In this document: positions 46,245 through 57,066 of the stretch, piece after piece
Position numbering within the stretch: the stretch's first letter is position 1
Layout: each line of letters begins with the position of its first letter
Source of the DNA: Vitellaria paradoxa
Lineage: Eukaryota; Streptophyta; Magnoliopsida; Ericales; Sapotaceae
DNA: 64,000 bases
NCBI GenBank assembly: GCA_019916065.1
Contig: CM034236.1
Location: forward strand, 52,790,690-52,854,689
Reading direction: 5' to 3'
Made by a program: the position numbers and the translations under genes
Notes under the pieces: model-generated
What the model was told of the DNA's origin: nothing
The model's database searches: none
The model's input: the letters and a program-made list of their open reading frames with translations, nothing else

Positions 46245-49200
46245 TAATTGAGGTACAAATCTACTAGCCAAATCTAGGGGCGTTACATAAACTAATAATG
46301 TAATACTAGAGTAATTATACTTTAATAATTAATAGGAAATTCCTTAATTATGCAATCTTAATTTTTTAAATTTGTTTAAATGTTTTAATAGAAAATATCA
46401 CAATATATATATATATATATATATATATTTTATCGAGGTGAGATCTTTCACGTTTAAGTTCCGATTTTGAATAAAGCATGTAGAGTTCAAATTTAACTGA
46501 TTAAGGGTGAGTTTGACATAAATAATACTAATAATAATAATGAAACTTTTAATAATTTTTGTTACGATGTATGGTGCGTCGCTTTCGAAAAAAAAAAATT
46601 ATGTATTTAATAAAAATTTACAAAAGTAAAAAGATATTAAAAATTTTGATAAAAATTGAATAAAGGTAAAAAATTTATAAAAATTAATGGTGGTCAAATG
46701 CCCCTAAAAGTGGGAATTGAAATTTTTTGGAGCTAATTTCGTGCTTGTTTCGTCTCACTTTTAGATTTAGGGGTGTTCGAGCATAAAAAATTTCTAATAA
46801 ATTTTATTTTTTTAATTCCTTTTTCACACAAAAAAACTCTAATTTTTAAAAAAAAATTTCTAACTATTACCAATTTTTTCTTACATTCTTTAACTTAAAA
46901 AAAAAAAAGCAAATGCAAAAAAGTAACATGATTTTGCATGCTTATTATATATATATATATATATATATTTATATAAAAACAAGACATCATTTTGCAGCGC
47001 AAATCAGCATATTACGGATTGGTTTAGTGCAATATAAAATATTAAAAAAATTTAAAATTTATTTATTTTTTAATTTTATTATATAAATTATAAAAATATA
47101 AATTATTTTAAATTATTTAATTTTATCTCAACTTTTATAATTCTACCCGAGTTGATTTGACTCCAGTAGTGGATAAGTTTTGAATCTGATGTAGATTCGA
47201 CTTGACTCCTAAAAAATTACAGTGTTCGTGTAGTTTAATTTTTATTTTTTTAATTTTTAATCTTGCTTAGTGTTAATATAAATTAATATAAAATTTTATA
47301 AATTTTTATAAATATGAATTATAAAATAATAAAATTTAAATTTTTTATTAATTATTCCAAATAAGAAGACATTAATTTTTATAATTTTATAATGTTCCAA
47401 GCCCATCATTTGTTGCACGTAAACAATTGGCTCCAGGGATGACTCAATTATTTATTTATAATTTTGGTTTATTTAAGGAAAAAATGTACAAAGTTGTGTG
47501 TAAGAGAGTCCTGGTTTATGGGATAAGCATGAGACACGATTAGACTTGACAAAACCAGTGGCCCGCTAGTCCGGATGTGCGCCCACAGTCACGTAAACAA
47601 AACCATGAAACCACTTCCTGAAAACAAGGAGCGACTGACTACGAGGATGTACACCTTTTCCCCACCCCCCACAAATGTGGCGATTCGACCGCTATCTGAC
47701 ACCTTCCCGTGTCCACCACGCGCTCTCGATATTTGGACCCCACCCTCCACCTGTTCCCACTCTTCCCCCTTGGTTTGGGGTTGGTTTTCTTGTGCTTTTT
47801 TCTCTCTCTCTCTCTCTCTCTGATGTCAGACGAATAATAGCTCTTTTTTTTCGTTCGTTTAAAAAAAAAAAAATTCAAAAATTTTTAAATTCCTTTAATT
47901 AAATTTTGTAACATATTATTTTTACATTACATCAACCTCATCTTTTGATTTTTTTAATTTTTTGGACTCCAAACATCCCCTCTATTAAAATTTACTAAAA
48001 TTCATTAATTTTTATTAATTATTTTATATTTTTTTCAATCAAATTTGATCAACTATCATTTTTATATTAATTTTTTTTTTTACTTTTTTATTGCTCAAAC
48101 ACTCCAACGCGTTGGATTGAAATTCAAACTTTATGAACGGATTTTTTTTAATTTAAAAAATAAATATATCCAAATTGTTAAATTTTAATTTAATAACCCG
48201 TAACTCTTTTTTTTTTAAATGTTTAATAACTCGTAACTCGATTGACACTAAATTAATAGTTTACTTAGGACTTTGTCTGAGATGACTAAAAACTCTGAAA
48301 AATAGTAAAAAAATACGAAAAAATTTTAAAAATTATTTACTTTTATCTCATTACACAAATTATGAACTCGCAATGTTTTTCACTTTATCTTACTTTTATC
48401 ACTCTAAACACATCTTATGTCATTTCTTAGGAGGCTTATCGAGGCTTGATTTGAAAAGTAAAAAACAAGCTTTTTTAGCTATTAACAATTAGCTACTAGT
48501 TAATTACAAAAATATTAATTTTTTGGTATTTGGAAAAGGAAAAAAGTTAATTTTTTAATAATTAATTTTTTAATTTTTTTTGTCAATTTAACATTTTTAT
48601 CCTTCAATATTTAAAAAAAATATAAAATATAAGAGGGTAACTATGATCATTTCAAAAAAAGATAAAAAGGTAGTAACTGATAGTTCCAGTTACTACCTAC
48701 TAGCTACTATTGTCAAACAAAGCTTTAGGCAAATTTCACTTCCTTTTTATTTTTTATTCTATTAATTTTTAATTTTTTTAAATCTTAACTGTCTATTTTT
48801 ACTTGAAAGCTAAAAATATAAACTCAAATAACAATAAATGTTGAGATAATTATAATGTATGAATTAAAAAGAAAAAATTAATATAATAAGATTAAAAAAA
48901 TTAAAAATAAAAAGCGACGACTGAAATTAAGAAAAATAAAAAAAATAGCAGAACGAGAAATGACAGGAGAGCAAGTCCTTTGTAGGGCGATTTTTTTGAC
49001 TGCAGGATTAGCAAGTGACATCACGCGCTGTGGGTGGGAGTGGTATTAGACTTTCTATATCAAAAGGCTGTACAGCGTTTCATCGAACGTGGAAACCTGG
49101 TTTTCTAAATACCCTCTACCGCCCTTTCCCGAAACCACTGCGGCCTCCACTTCCACCACCACCAAACCTCAGCCCACTGGTCTACACTATTATACCACGA
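46245..49200. other. Gene-free region upstream of the LBD gene
   Basis: (TA)n lies at 46402-46428 and 46944-46968. Worn TIR copies lie at about 47021-47140 (A), 47260-47405 (C), 47965-48105 (I) and 48275-48416 (A). A less AT-rich stretch at 47540-47825 ends in a (CT)n tract. Its ORFs look like chance and no exon could be supported. Confidence 0.45.
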
Positions 49201-49203
49201 CAC

Positions 49204-49212
49204 TATATATAT
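49204..49212 (+). promoter_or_regulatory. TATA box of the LBD gene
   Basis: TATATATAT occurs 106 bp before the start codon, in a promoter much less AT-rich than the surroundings (CCACCACCACC-like tract just upstream). It implies a leader of roughly 80 nt. Confidence 0.55.
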
Positions 49213-49317
49213 TTGTGTATATCTTTCCTTCTACGACTCGTATATGACTCCAAGCCAACCCCAATCTTCGTTCATCTCTCTACCAGAAAATTAATCGGCA
49301 ACAAATAAACTGCAAAA

Positions 49318-50251
49318 ATGCGGATGAGCTGTAATGGATGCAGAGTCCTTCGAAAGGGCTGCAACGACAACTGCAGCATCAGACCGTGCCTTGAGTGGAT
49401 CAAAAGCCCCGAGTCACAGGCCAACGCCACCGTCTTCCTCGCCAAGTTCTACGGCCGCGCCGGACTTATCAACCTCATCAACGCCGGCCCCGACCACCTC
49501 CGCCCTGGTATATATATATATATATATATAATAACTATATCCATGCCCACTTATATATATTGAGTTAAATTGTTTGTGGTTAATCTTTTCTGATTTATTT
49601 GTTCCTTTGATTACAGCTATTTTTCGGTCACTGTTGTATGAAGCATGTGGGCGGATTGTCAACCCGATTTACGGATCCGTCGGGTTGCTTTGGTCCGGAA
49701 ACTGGTCTCTATGTCAGAACGCGGTGGAGGCAATTCTCAAGGGAGCTCCGATTACGCGGATTGAGTCCGACGCGGCTGAGCGTAACAACGGCCCGCCTTT
49801 GAAAGCTTACGACATTCGTCACGTTCCCAGGGATGATAAATCGGCCAAGTCAAACGATCTTCACCGAGTGAGGACTCGGTGCCGGTTCAAGAGGTCAGCC
49901 GTCAAGCCGAAGGCTTCTCGAGTATCGGTTCCTCCTCCCGAGGACGACTCAGGTCACGATGAGTTGAACCGGTCGACGAGTCATGAGTCGGCGCTGAGTC
50001 ACCAGTCGGAGAACGCGCCCAACGCGGAGAGTGACAGCCGGGAGGCCGATAGCGTTGGCTTGGCGGATACTGCAGCAGCGGCTGCCTGTGTGGACCAAGC
50101 CGAGCCGGATTCATCCCCGAAGCTCGAAGAGGAGGAGGATGACCGCATAGAGCTGGAGCTGACTCTGGGCTTCGAGCCGGTTTCGCGACCTCACAACTTG
50201 GATCCTAAAAGAAGGCAAATGGGCCACCGAGGGCTTGATTTTGTGTTTTGA
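49318..50251 (+). CDS. Class II LOB-domain (LBD/ASL) transcription factor
   Basis: Exon 1 is 49318-49507 and exon 2 is 49617-50251, with a 109-nt GT-AG intron; G|CT makes Ala64 in HLRPAIFRS. The protein has 274 aa. The LOB domain starts with the zinc-finger-like C block CX2CX6CX3C (Cys5, 8, 15, 19), then a GAS-type block ([10 protein letters not shown]) and the conserved [17 protein letters not shown] stretch. Class II members lack the intact leucine-zipper-like heptad, as here. The acidic, Ser-rich C-terminal half ends with an EAR-like LELTL motif (243-247), suggesting repression. Members near LBD37-42 regulate nitrogen and anthocyanin responses; the exact orthologue is not settled from this view. 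The intron opens with (TA)n at the donor, and CT and poly-T tracts follow the stop. Confidence 0.93.
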
Positions 50252-50265
50252 ATTTTGAGGCTTTG

Positions 50266-50267
<2 letters not shown>

Positions 50268-50299
<32 letters not shown>

Positions 50300-50330
50300 T
50301 TTAGCCTTTTTTTTTTTTTTTTTTTTTTTT
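50268..50330 (+). repeat. (CT)n and poly(T) tract in the LBD 3' region
   Basis: About 14 CT repeats are followed by some 23 T just after the LBD stop codon, probably within the 3' UTR. Confidence 0.75.
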
Positions 50331-51957
50331 CCTGAAAGAGTATTTTTGTTCTCGTTACCTTTTTTTTTTTTTTATTACTCTTAAAAAAAACATGTACAAA
50401 TGTGAGTTGGTGTAAAATAAGCATGGAACATGAATAGAGGGACAGAGAAAATTAATGGCGACTCACAATCGACCCTTGCCGGCTTCAGAATTCTCTAATT
50501 TCTGGCTTTCTAACTCTTCTAATTGATTTTTTTTCTTTTCTGTTTTTTTTTTTTTTTTTTTCTAAAACAAAACTGAAAATTTTAACTAAAGATATTAATC
50601 TATACAATAACGCAACTCAACAATTTAAAAACGTAAAAAATTATGCAAGTCAACCAATCAATGATTGAGATTTGTTTTGAAAGATATTAATGGCTCTGAT
50701 TAATTTTATTACCAGTAAATATAAGTGAATTATTGTCACCAACAGGTTAGTGTCCCTTCTTCATTATCCTATATTCAAAATTACCCGTAAATTAACACTT
50801 GAGATGCCAAATCAGTGTCCCGTGTGATGTTCAAAAGTAGTGTTGTTATATAATGGAAATACCATGACAGAATGGGCATAATGGAAATGCTTGCTTCGAG
50901 TAAAATAAAGTGAGATAAATTAAGAATTCGTAATACGTGCAGTGAAAGAAAAAAGTTGATATAATATAAAATTAATAAAAATTTAAAAAATTTGATATAA
51001 TATAAAATTAATAAAAATTTATAAAATTTTTTAGTATTTATTTGTAAATCAAACGAAGTCGTAATAGAATTGGCAAGTGTAGCCGTAATAGAATTGGCAG
51101 GTGTAGTGGAGCAGTAATCACACATGCAATGTTACGACACGGTAACAAAAAAAAATATATATATATATATATATAGAATCTTATAACATCTTAAAAGGAA
51201 AAAGTTTGATTTGAAATCCTCATCCTTCAAAAAGAAAAAAAAAAAGTAAAGTAAAGTAATAGACTCCAAAGTTCTCGTAGCAACAACAAAGAAAAACAGC
51301 TAAAAGGGCAACATATAATCTCATGTCATCTAAAAAGAAAAAAGTTTTATTTGCAATCTTTTGATTTTTTTCATCAGAAATTCAAAAAAAAAAAAAATTT
51401 CTAATTTTTTTGGATAAAATTTTGGTTCAAAATTTTCAAATGAAGAAGTGTAAAATTTCGATTCAAATCTTAAAAATGAAGAAGTACTCAAGAGGTACAG
51501 ATTTGAGTCTTGTGAAAAATAAAAAATTGTGAAAGATGTAGAAGTGCGAATTGAATCATTGAAGGCTTTAAGCCTTCCAGTTTCACATTGAGATTAAGCA
51601 TACAAATTCTTCGTCAAGATTAGGCAAACAAATTTGCCAATTTATATTCTTCCGACTTCAGCTTTTAGATGCGGTGACTATAGAGTCAACAAGAATGATC
51701 TACCGAAGAAGTTGCAAAGCAGGACCGAAGAAGTTGCAAGGCAGGAACGTTAACGGGGTGGGTATTGACTTTTCTGATATCGTTCCGATTTAGCAGTATC
51801 TTTTCTCGCATTCGTCTCCATTTCCATTTTCTTGCATTCGTCTCCATTTCCATTTCAGAGATGAAATTTTTCTATATCCGTTATTTTTCGATATCTGTTC
51901 TCGTTTGGTAATAGATTCTCTGTTCTCATCCCTATTTACTCTTGCCAAATTATAAAT
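50331..51957. other. Region without a recognised gene
   Basis: It contains an eroded family A copy (about 50893-51057) with an internal TTGATATAATATAAAATTAA duplication, (TA)n at 51156-51173, and direct repeats such as GTAATAGAATTGGCA (51061, 51083) and TCGTCTCCATTTCCATTT (51810, 51838). Confidence 0.45.
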
Positions 51958-51959
51958 TA

Positions 51960-52091
51960 TATGCGTTTGGAGTGATAAAAAATGAAATAAAATAAGATAA
52001 TTTGTAGGTTCGTAATTTATATAGTGAAATAAAAAATAATTTTTAAGAATTTTTAGAGTCTTTCAACTTTTTTTACAAATCAGACGGACCC
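51960..52091. mobile_element. MITE family A copy
   Basis: The left end TATGCGTTTGGAGTGATAA and interior TAGGTTCGTAATTTATATAG are clear. The right end ACAAATCAGACGGACCC is worn. Confidence 0.65.
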
Positions 52092-52149
52092 ATAAAGTAA
52101 ATATTTAAAATTATTATAAATATTAAATAAAAATATATATTTCCTTCCT

Positions 52150-52490
52150 TTTTAAAGAGAGCACTTGATATGGCCATTCCTTCTCGAAGAAAGCCATTCT
52201 CAGGTATATTTGATCCATTCACGAGCAAGACAGTTCTAGCAAAGCAAGGTAAAGCAGCAATGCTGTAATTGATAGACAATCCCTCTTGTGTCTCTTTATC
52301 AAATAAAAAAGGAATTTAGGAAATCCGTCAAAAAGGGGAGTTTCCTTTGAAAGTGCAGACGTAACACTTCATTTTCTTCCGGCCACTGCTAAAACCAGTG
52401 GACTTCCAACTATTGATCCAGCCTAGTCAATGGGAGTCCCTCTATCTTACTATTGCCGGCCAATTCTTGAGAGTAGTCCAATCCCAAAGT
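52150..52490. other. Possible nuclear insert of mitochondrial DNA
   Basis: A 340-bp block with balanced base composition, unlike the AT-rich flanks, starting about CTTTTTAAAGAGAGCACTTG and including CTTCCGGCCACTGCTAAAAC. Its texture resembles plant mitochondrial intergenic DNA, but I matched no specific gene. Confidence 0.35.
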
Positions 52491-52782
52491 ATATATTAAA
52501 TAAATATTATAAATATTTATCTATATATTAATAAAGAAGTAATTAAATGACTATATGGTGGAATAGAGACTATTATATTCGTTTCCGTCTCTGTACCCGT
52601 TCAGATAAGAGTTTTAAATCCTCATATCTGTCCCTATCCCGCTATTAGTATCCCCATTCCCTCCCTGAACGGAATAGATAAAGCGGGTACCTGCCGAATA
52701 TGGATAATTTTGACATCTCTACTGCAAAATCTAAAAGCGATGGTGGGTGGGTTTCTGACGAAGAGTAAAAGAGGAGGAATAA

Positions 52783-53207
52783 GGGGGTGTTTGGTGCGAT
52801 AAAAAATATTAAAAAAATTTTAAAAATATCTAAAATTCTCTAACACATTTTGTATTACTTGTACTTCGTGAAATTTTTATAAATTTATATATATATCTAT
52901 ATATTCCAATAAGTTTTTACAAACCCTAATAATATTTCACAAACCTCCAATAATTTTTTTACAAATCCCAAAACTTTTTCAACCACTTTGAATAAATTAT
53001 GACATAAAACCATATAAAATTATTTCGACGGATCTAAAAAAATCGTTCACATGATTTTTCTCTTCAAAAAATTGACACAAAAGTAAAAAAATTTTACTAT
53101 TCATTTTTGAAAAACTTGATTTAATGATTACCCGTCAAACGGTAAAAAATTATTCAAACTATATTTTTCTTTATTTTTTTTTATTTTTTGTCGCTACAAA
53201 CATACCT
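52783..53207. mobile_element. TIR element, 425 bp, TAA duplication
   Basis: Ends GGGGGTGTTTGGTGCGAT and GTCGCTACAAACATACCT are inverted. TAA lies at 52780-52782 and 53208-53210. The interior has repeated TTTACAAACCC/CACAAACCTCC words. It is related to families D/E by its ends only. Confidence 0.65.
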
Positions 53208-54077
53208 TAAATAAAGAAAAAGGAGAGGCTAACATAACGTTTTTATTATATCAGCTCAGACCGTTGGATTTTAATATAATAATTTAGATGTATTTATATT
53301 ATTTTAATTTAAAATAATCACAAATACAATTAGACCCTTATATTTAAAATTAACGGTCCAAATTATTTCTCATGAAGCTAACATAATATTAGTACATAAA
53401 CTCCACCGAATCCCCAAAAAGCCGCAAAATCTGAAACTGATTTGGTGTAAATAAAAACAAAAGTTAATATAAAAGTTACTGGTCATAAAATTTATTAATT
53501 GAAGGAAATTAAAAAAATTAATAATTTTTTTATAAGTATTTTGGTATGCCAAGATTTCTTAATCTGGAAGTAATTTGGGTGGTGGATTTCTTGGGTATTG
53601 GATAGACCGTCCAATAATATTGATTGTTGGTACTTTGTAATTATAAATAAATATATAAATATAATTATAATATGTATAAATATATTATACTATATTTTAG
53701 TATAAGTAGATTAAATTATTTTTAATTATAATTAAATATTTTAATAAAACTTTATATTAAGATATTATGTAATTTGTATTAATTATATTACAATTTATTA
53801 ATTAAGTATCATTATTGTGTCATAATATATTAACAAAAATAATAATTACAATAAATTATATTTCATATAATTAATAATATTGTTATATTAACATATTATA
53901 TAATCGATACTAGTTATACTAAATACCAAAAGAGATTCACTCTCTAGGGGTTTGGCCTAGGGAGTGAATCTCTCGAGGTTAAATCCTTTTTTTTTTTTAC
54001 ACTAAATAATATTAGTTAAACATTTTATACTAAAATTATTAATTAAAAGCGTAACGGTTACACTATAACACATATTA
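53208..54077. other. AT-rich DNA without a recognised gene
   Basis: Mostly A/T, with the hairpin at 53931-53973. No gene is visible. Confidence 0.4.
53931..53973. repeat. Hairpin with 18-bp arms and 7-nt loop
   Basis: AGAGATTCACTCTCTAGG (53931-53948), loop GGTTTGG, then CCTAGGGAGTGAATCTCT (53956-53973). One position is a mismatch or wobble. It stands out as a GC-richer island in A/T DNA. Downstream CTCGAGGTTAAATCC plus poly(T) recalls a SINE B box. Confidence 0.7.
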
Positions 54078-54367
54078 GGTGCGTTTAGAGTGATAAAAAA
54101 TAAGATAAAGTCAGATATGATGTATTTAGAATTGTATAAATTTGTAAAAATTAATATTTCGTATTTCTTGCAATGAGTAAAAAATTTAAAACTTATAGTC
54201 TCTTAATTTGTGTTTGTAGGAATTTGTAAAGTTTTATATTTTCTTTGTTTAACTTCAAATAGGGCTAAATTATGAGTTCGTAATTTATGTAGTAAAATAA
54301 AAATAATAAATTTTACAATTTTTTTAATGTTTTTCATCATTTTTCAGAATTTTTTTATGACGAGCCA
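54078..54367. mobile_element. MITE family A copy split by a family C MITE
   Basis: Outer ends GGTGCGTTTAGAGTGATA and TTTTTATGACGAGCC. TTA lies at 54075-54077 and 54368-54370. The interior AAGATAAAGTCAGATA is followed by the insert and then AATTATGAGTTCGTAATT, which joins into the normal family A interior. Confidence 0.75.
54118..54265. mobile_element. MITE family C copy nested in family A, TA duplication
   Basis: Ends TGATGTATTTAGAATTG and TTAACTTCAAATAGGGC. TA lies at 54116-54117 and 54266-54267. Removing the insert and one TA restores the family A consensus, which fixes the duplication as TA. The orientation is reversed relative to 46097. Confidence 0.75.
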
Positions 54368-54754
54368 TTATTTCACTTTAATAATTATACATTTATTATT
54401 GTATTAATTATTATATAAGTATTAACAATAATATATATATATATATATATATGCATGAGTTTATTTTCATTTAAGAGGCATCTAAAAAAAATGCTATATC
54501 TGTGCACGGCATTATTAATTAATATAAAATCATTAAATAGCATTAATAACTTATATTTATATATTATAATTGTTAAAACATTAAAACTATTAGGTGTAGT
54601 GTGGATTTAAAAGAAAATTACGATCTCAATATTTATTTTTGCCGCGTAACACCTACTTCTTCCCCTGCAACACGACTACGAGGGTTACAGTACTCATTAT
54701 CATTTTTTGAAACTATGGCGTCGCACGTATTCATTGTCCATGCTCAAAACTACG

Positions 54755-54945
54755 TATAAATTAATGGCTGAGATGCGAAATTAACGTCATTAGTTGTTTC
54801 ATGTTCAAAACCCCGGTCTCCCGCTACTCTATGAGACGAATGAAGGGCTCGGGTATGCTCATCTTCCCCTCACTCTCTCGATCTATTTCTTGCTAGTTTT
54901 GCTGATCGAATGTAGTAAAGAGCTATGATTAAAAAAAAAAATAAT
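54755..54945 (+). mobile_element. Possible tRNA-derived SINE with poly(A)
   Basis: TAATGGCTGAGATGCGAA (A-box-like) and CATGTTCAAAACCCC (B-box-like) precede a GC-richer body that ends GAGCTATGATT and a run of A. No clear target duplication is seen. Confidence 0.4.
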
Positions 54946-55064
54946 AATAATAATAAATAAAAAATAAAAATGAAAAACAGGGTTGATTCGGTTCTCTTCT
55001 ATTCAACTAGAAAGGCCATTCGGTATATTATACAATACGTAGATATATATATATATATATATCT

Positions 55065-55422
55065 ATGTTTCTGGGTTCCTTGATTCCTTCCACAACAAAC
55101 CTTCATTTCCTTCTCCGCCATTTTCAGTAATCTCTAGGGTTTCAGATTAGTTTATTAGGGTTTAGAATTTTTCAGTCCGCAGACGAGATCGATTGTTCTT
55201 CTTTTTCCAAAACTGATATTTATTTATTTTTTCCTGGGTGCCCCTATGTTTTGAATTTGATAGAAGGAGGGTTTTGTTGGGCGGGCTTTCTATGTTCAGT
55301 TTCAGTGGAGCGGATGACAACTTCATTCAGCTTTTGTTTTGTTTGCTTTGTACAAACAAAAGATGTGTCTCTTGCTAGCTGCTGGCTTGGTTTTCGGGTC
55401 ACGCCATGGAGTAGATTTCACT
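55065..55422 (+). promoter_or_regulatory. Possible leader of an interrupted gene (telobox motifs)
   Basis: A pyrimidine-rich stretch (CCTTCATTTCCTTCTCCGCC) followed by AGGGTTT at 55136 and TTAGGGTTT at 55155-55163, motifs common in plant promoters and leaders of translation and growth genes. It ends where the LTR-like element starts. No coding exon is found downstream in the window. Confidence 0.35.
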
Positions 55423-56167
55423 TGTCACGACCCGGATTTTCATAACCGAATATTCAGGAGTGATTTAGAATTTATTTATTAGGTATAAAAATAAGATGAT
55501 AATAACACACTGTCACATCCCAGAGTTTTCTTCCAGATTGGGGTTGACCCGTAAGAAAAATTTAAGATAGTCAAAATCCCATGTTTATCCCAAACAATAT
55601 TTATAAGTCATTGAACTGAACCATTTGATGAGATTTCAACTACAGGGCACAAAATAAAGATAGAGAAAAATATTACAGAGCCATCTAAGTGTCCCAATCA
55701 CGCTATTAACATTACATACCAAATAAAAGTAAATTAGGTCTATACTTAATAATTACAATCATCCAACAATTATTATGGACCAAAAATAAAGTCCTCCAGC
55801 TCTGTGCAGGAAAGAAGAAAAAAAATAGATAACTCTGCTGATGGAATATTTAAGAGAAATTAATCTCTTTCCAGCTCATCTTCTGTATCCCCGTGCTTAA
55901 TATCCTGAAAAAAAATATTCCCACAAGGGGTGAGCTACTAAAGCCTAGTAATCAGAATCTCCTAGGTGCCTATATGCAGTGGTTGTAATACTACACTGTA
56001 TTAAGTGAATGTGTTTAAGTGGCATACTATTTATGCAACAATTAATTCAATAGATCTCAACTGAACAATGTAAATTATACTTACAACGGTTCGATGAAAT
56101 CGTCACCGTAACTACTATTTTACTTACATGTAAAATAATTAAATACTGATATGTATACCACAATGAA

Positions 56168-56241
56168 GTCCGTGTCGCAGTGGTAGGGATCTCAGATTTA
56201 GATCTTCAAGGTCTCGGGATCAAACCCCGTAGCGATACAGG
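56168..56241 (+). mobile_element. tRNA-like segment (tRNA pseudogene or short SINE)
   Basis: GTGTCGCAGTGGTAGGG fits an A box and CTCGGGATCAAACCCCG a T arm with B box. The acceptor stem does not pair well, so it is not a working tRNA. (TA)n follows. Confidence 0.5.
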
Positions 56242-56992
56242 TTTCATACATATATATATATATATATATAAAATATTAATCGAGAGGAATTAAATATAAT
56301 TAAATAATTCCAATACATCATTTATACATAACAAGAGAGGTTGCTGGTCACAGTAAAATTTTGTAAAGGAGTTTAATCTAAATCCTCCTAAGATAATCAT
56401 ACTCCTGTCCTCCTCTACCCTCAGCCTTGGGAACCAGTGACTTTACGGGCTTAGCATCCAATGCATACCGACGGTGTCACCTACCAAAAACCTAGCCGTC
56501 GCGACCGGCTACCTGACTGGCTAGGTCAGAAGGGAGCATCTCCCAAATAAAATGCATGTTCCCATCTTCATCTAAAAGGCCATTTCTACCCATCCATCAC
56601 CCCATTGCCAAAAACAGCTTTAGCACCAAGTGCCTTAATTTCTTCTCACCCTTTTACATTCCAAGGGTACCTTGTATGGAAATCAGACATTTTTAATAAC
56701 AACCGGCAATGTTCCCGGGCGATAAATCAAAAGTGAGATTATTTAGTCACATGCAATATATTTTTAAGCACTTTATCTACATCCATACTTTAATAGTAAT
56801 TCTCAATAAATCAAAGATTTAACATAGTCATCAATATCATTATCACAAAGGTAGGCACTATATGTAAATTAACAATTAGCAAGTAAAAAAAAAAAATTTA
56901 GAATACAAATTAGTATTTTAATTAATTGTTTTGACAAGTTTACCGTACCAAATTTGATAAGAATAAAATTATTTCTAATGGTATATTAATTA

Positions 56993-57066
56993 GGCCGAGG
57001 TTGGTAGCTTAGTGGGTGGGCGATCCTAATTGCGATTTAAAGTCGCAAGTTCGAACCTCATTGGCT
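56993..57066 (+). mobile_element. tRNA-like segment (tRNA pseudogene or short SINE)
   Basis: GGTAGCTTAGTGGGTGGGC resembles an A box and CGCAAGTTCGAACCTCATT a B box. GGCCGAGG at the start does not pair with the end. T-rich sequence follows. Confidence 0.5.

Noticed and set aside
47575..47902. Overlapping ORFs near a (CT)n tract
   Set aside because: Ser/Leu-rich translation of the CT repeat and Pro-rich chance coding; three frames are open at once and none looks conserved.
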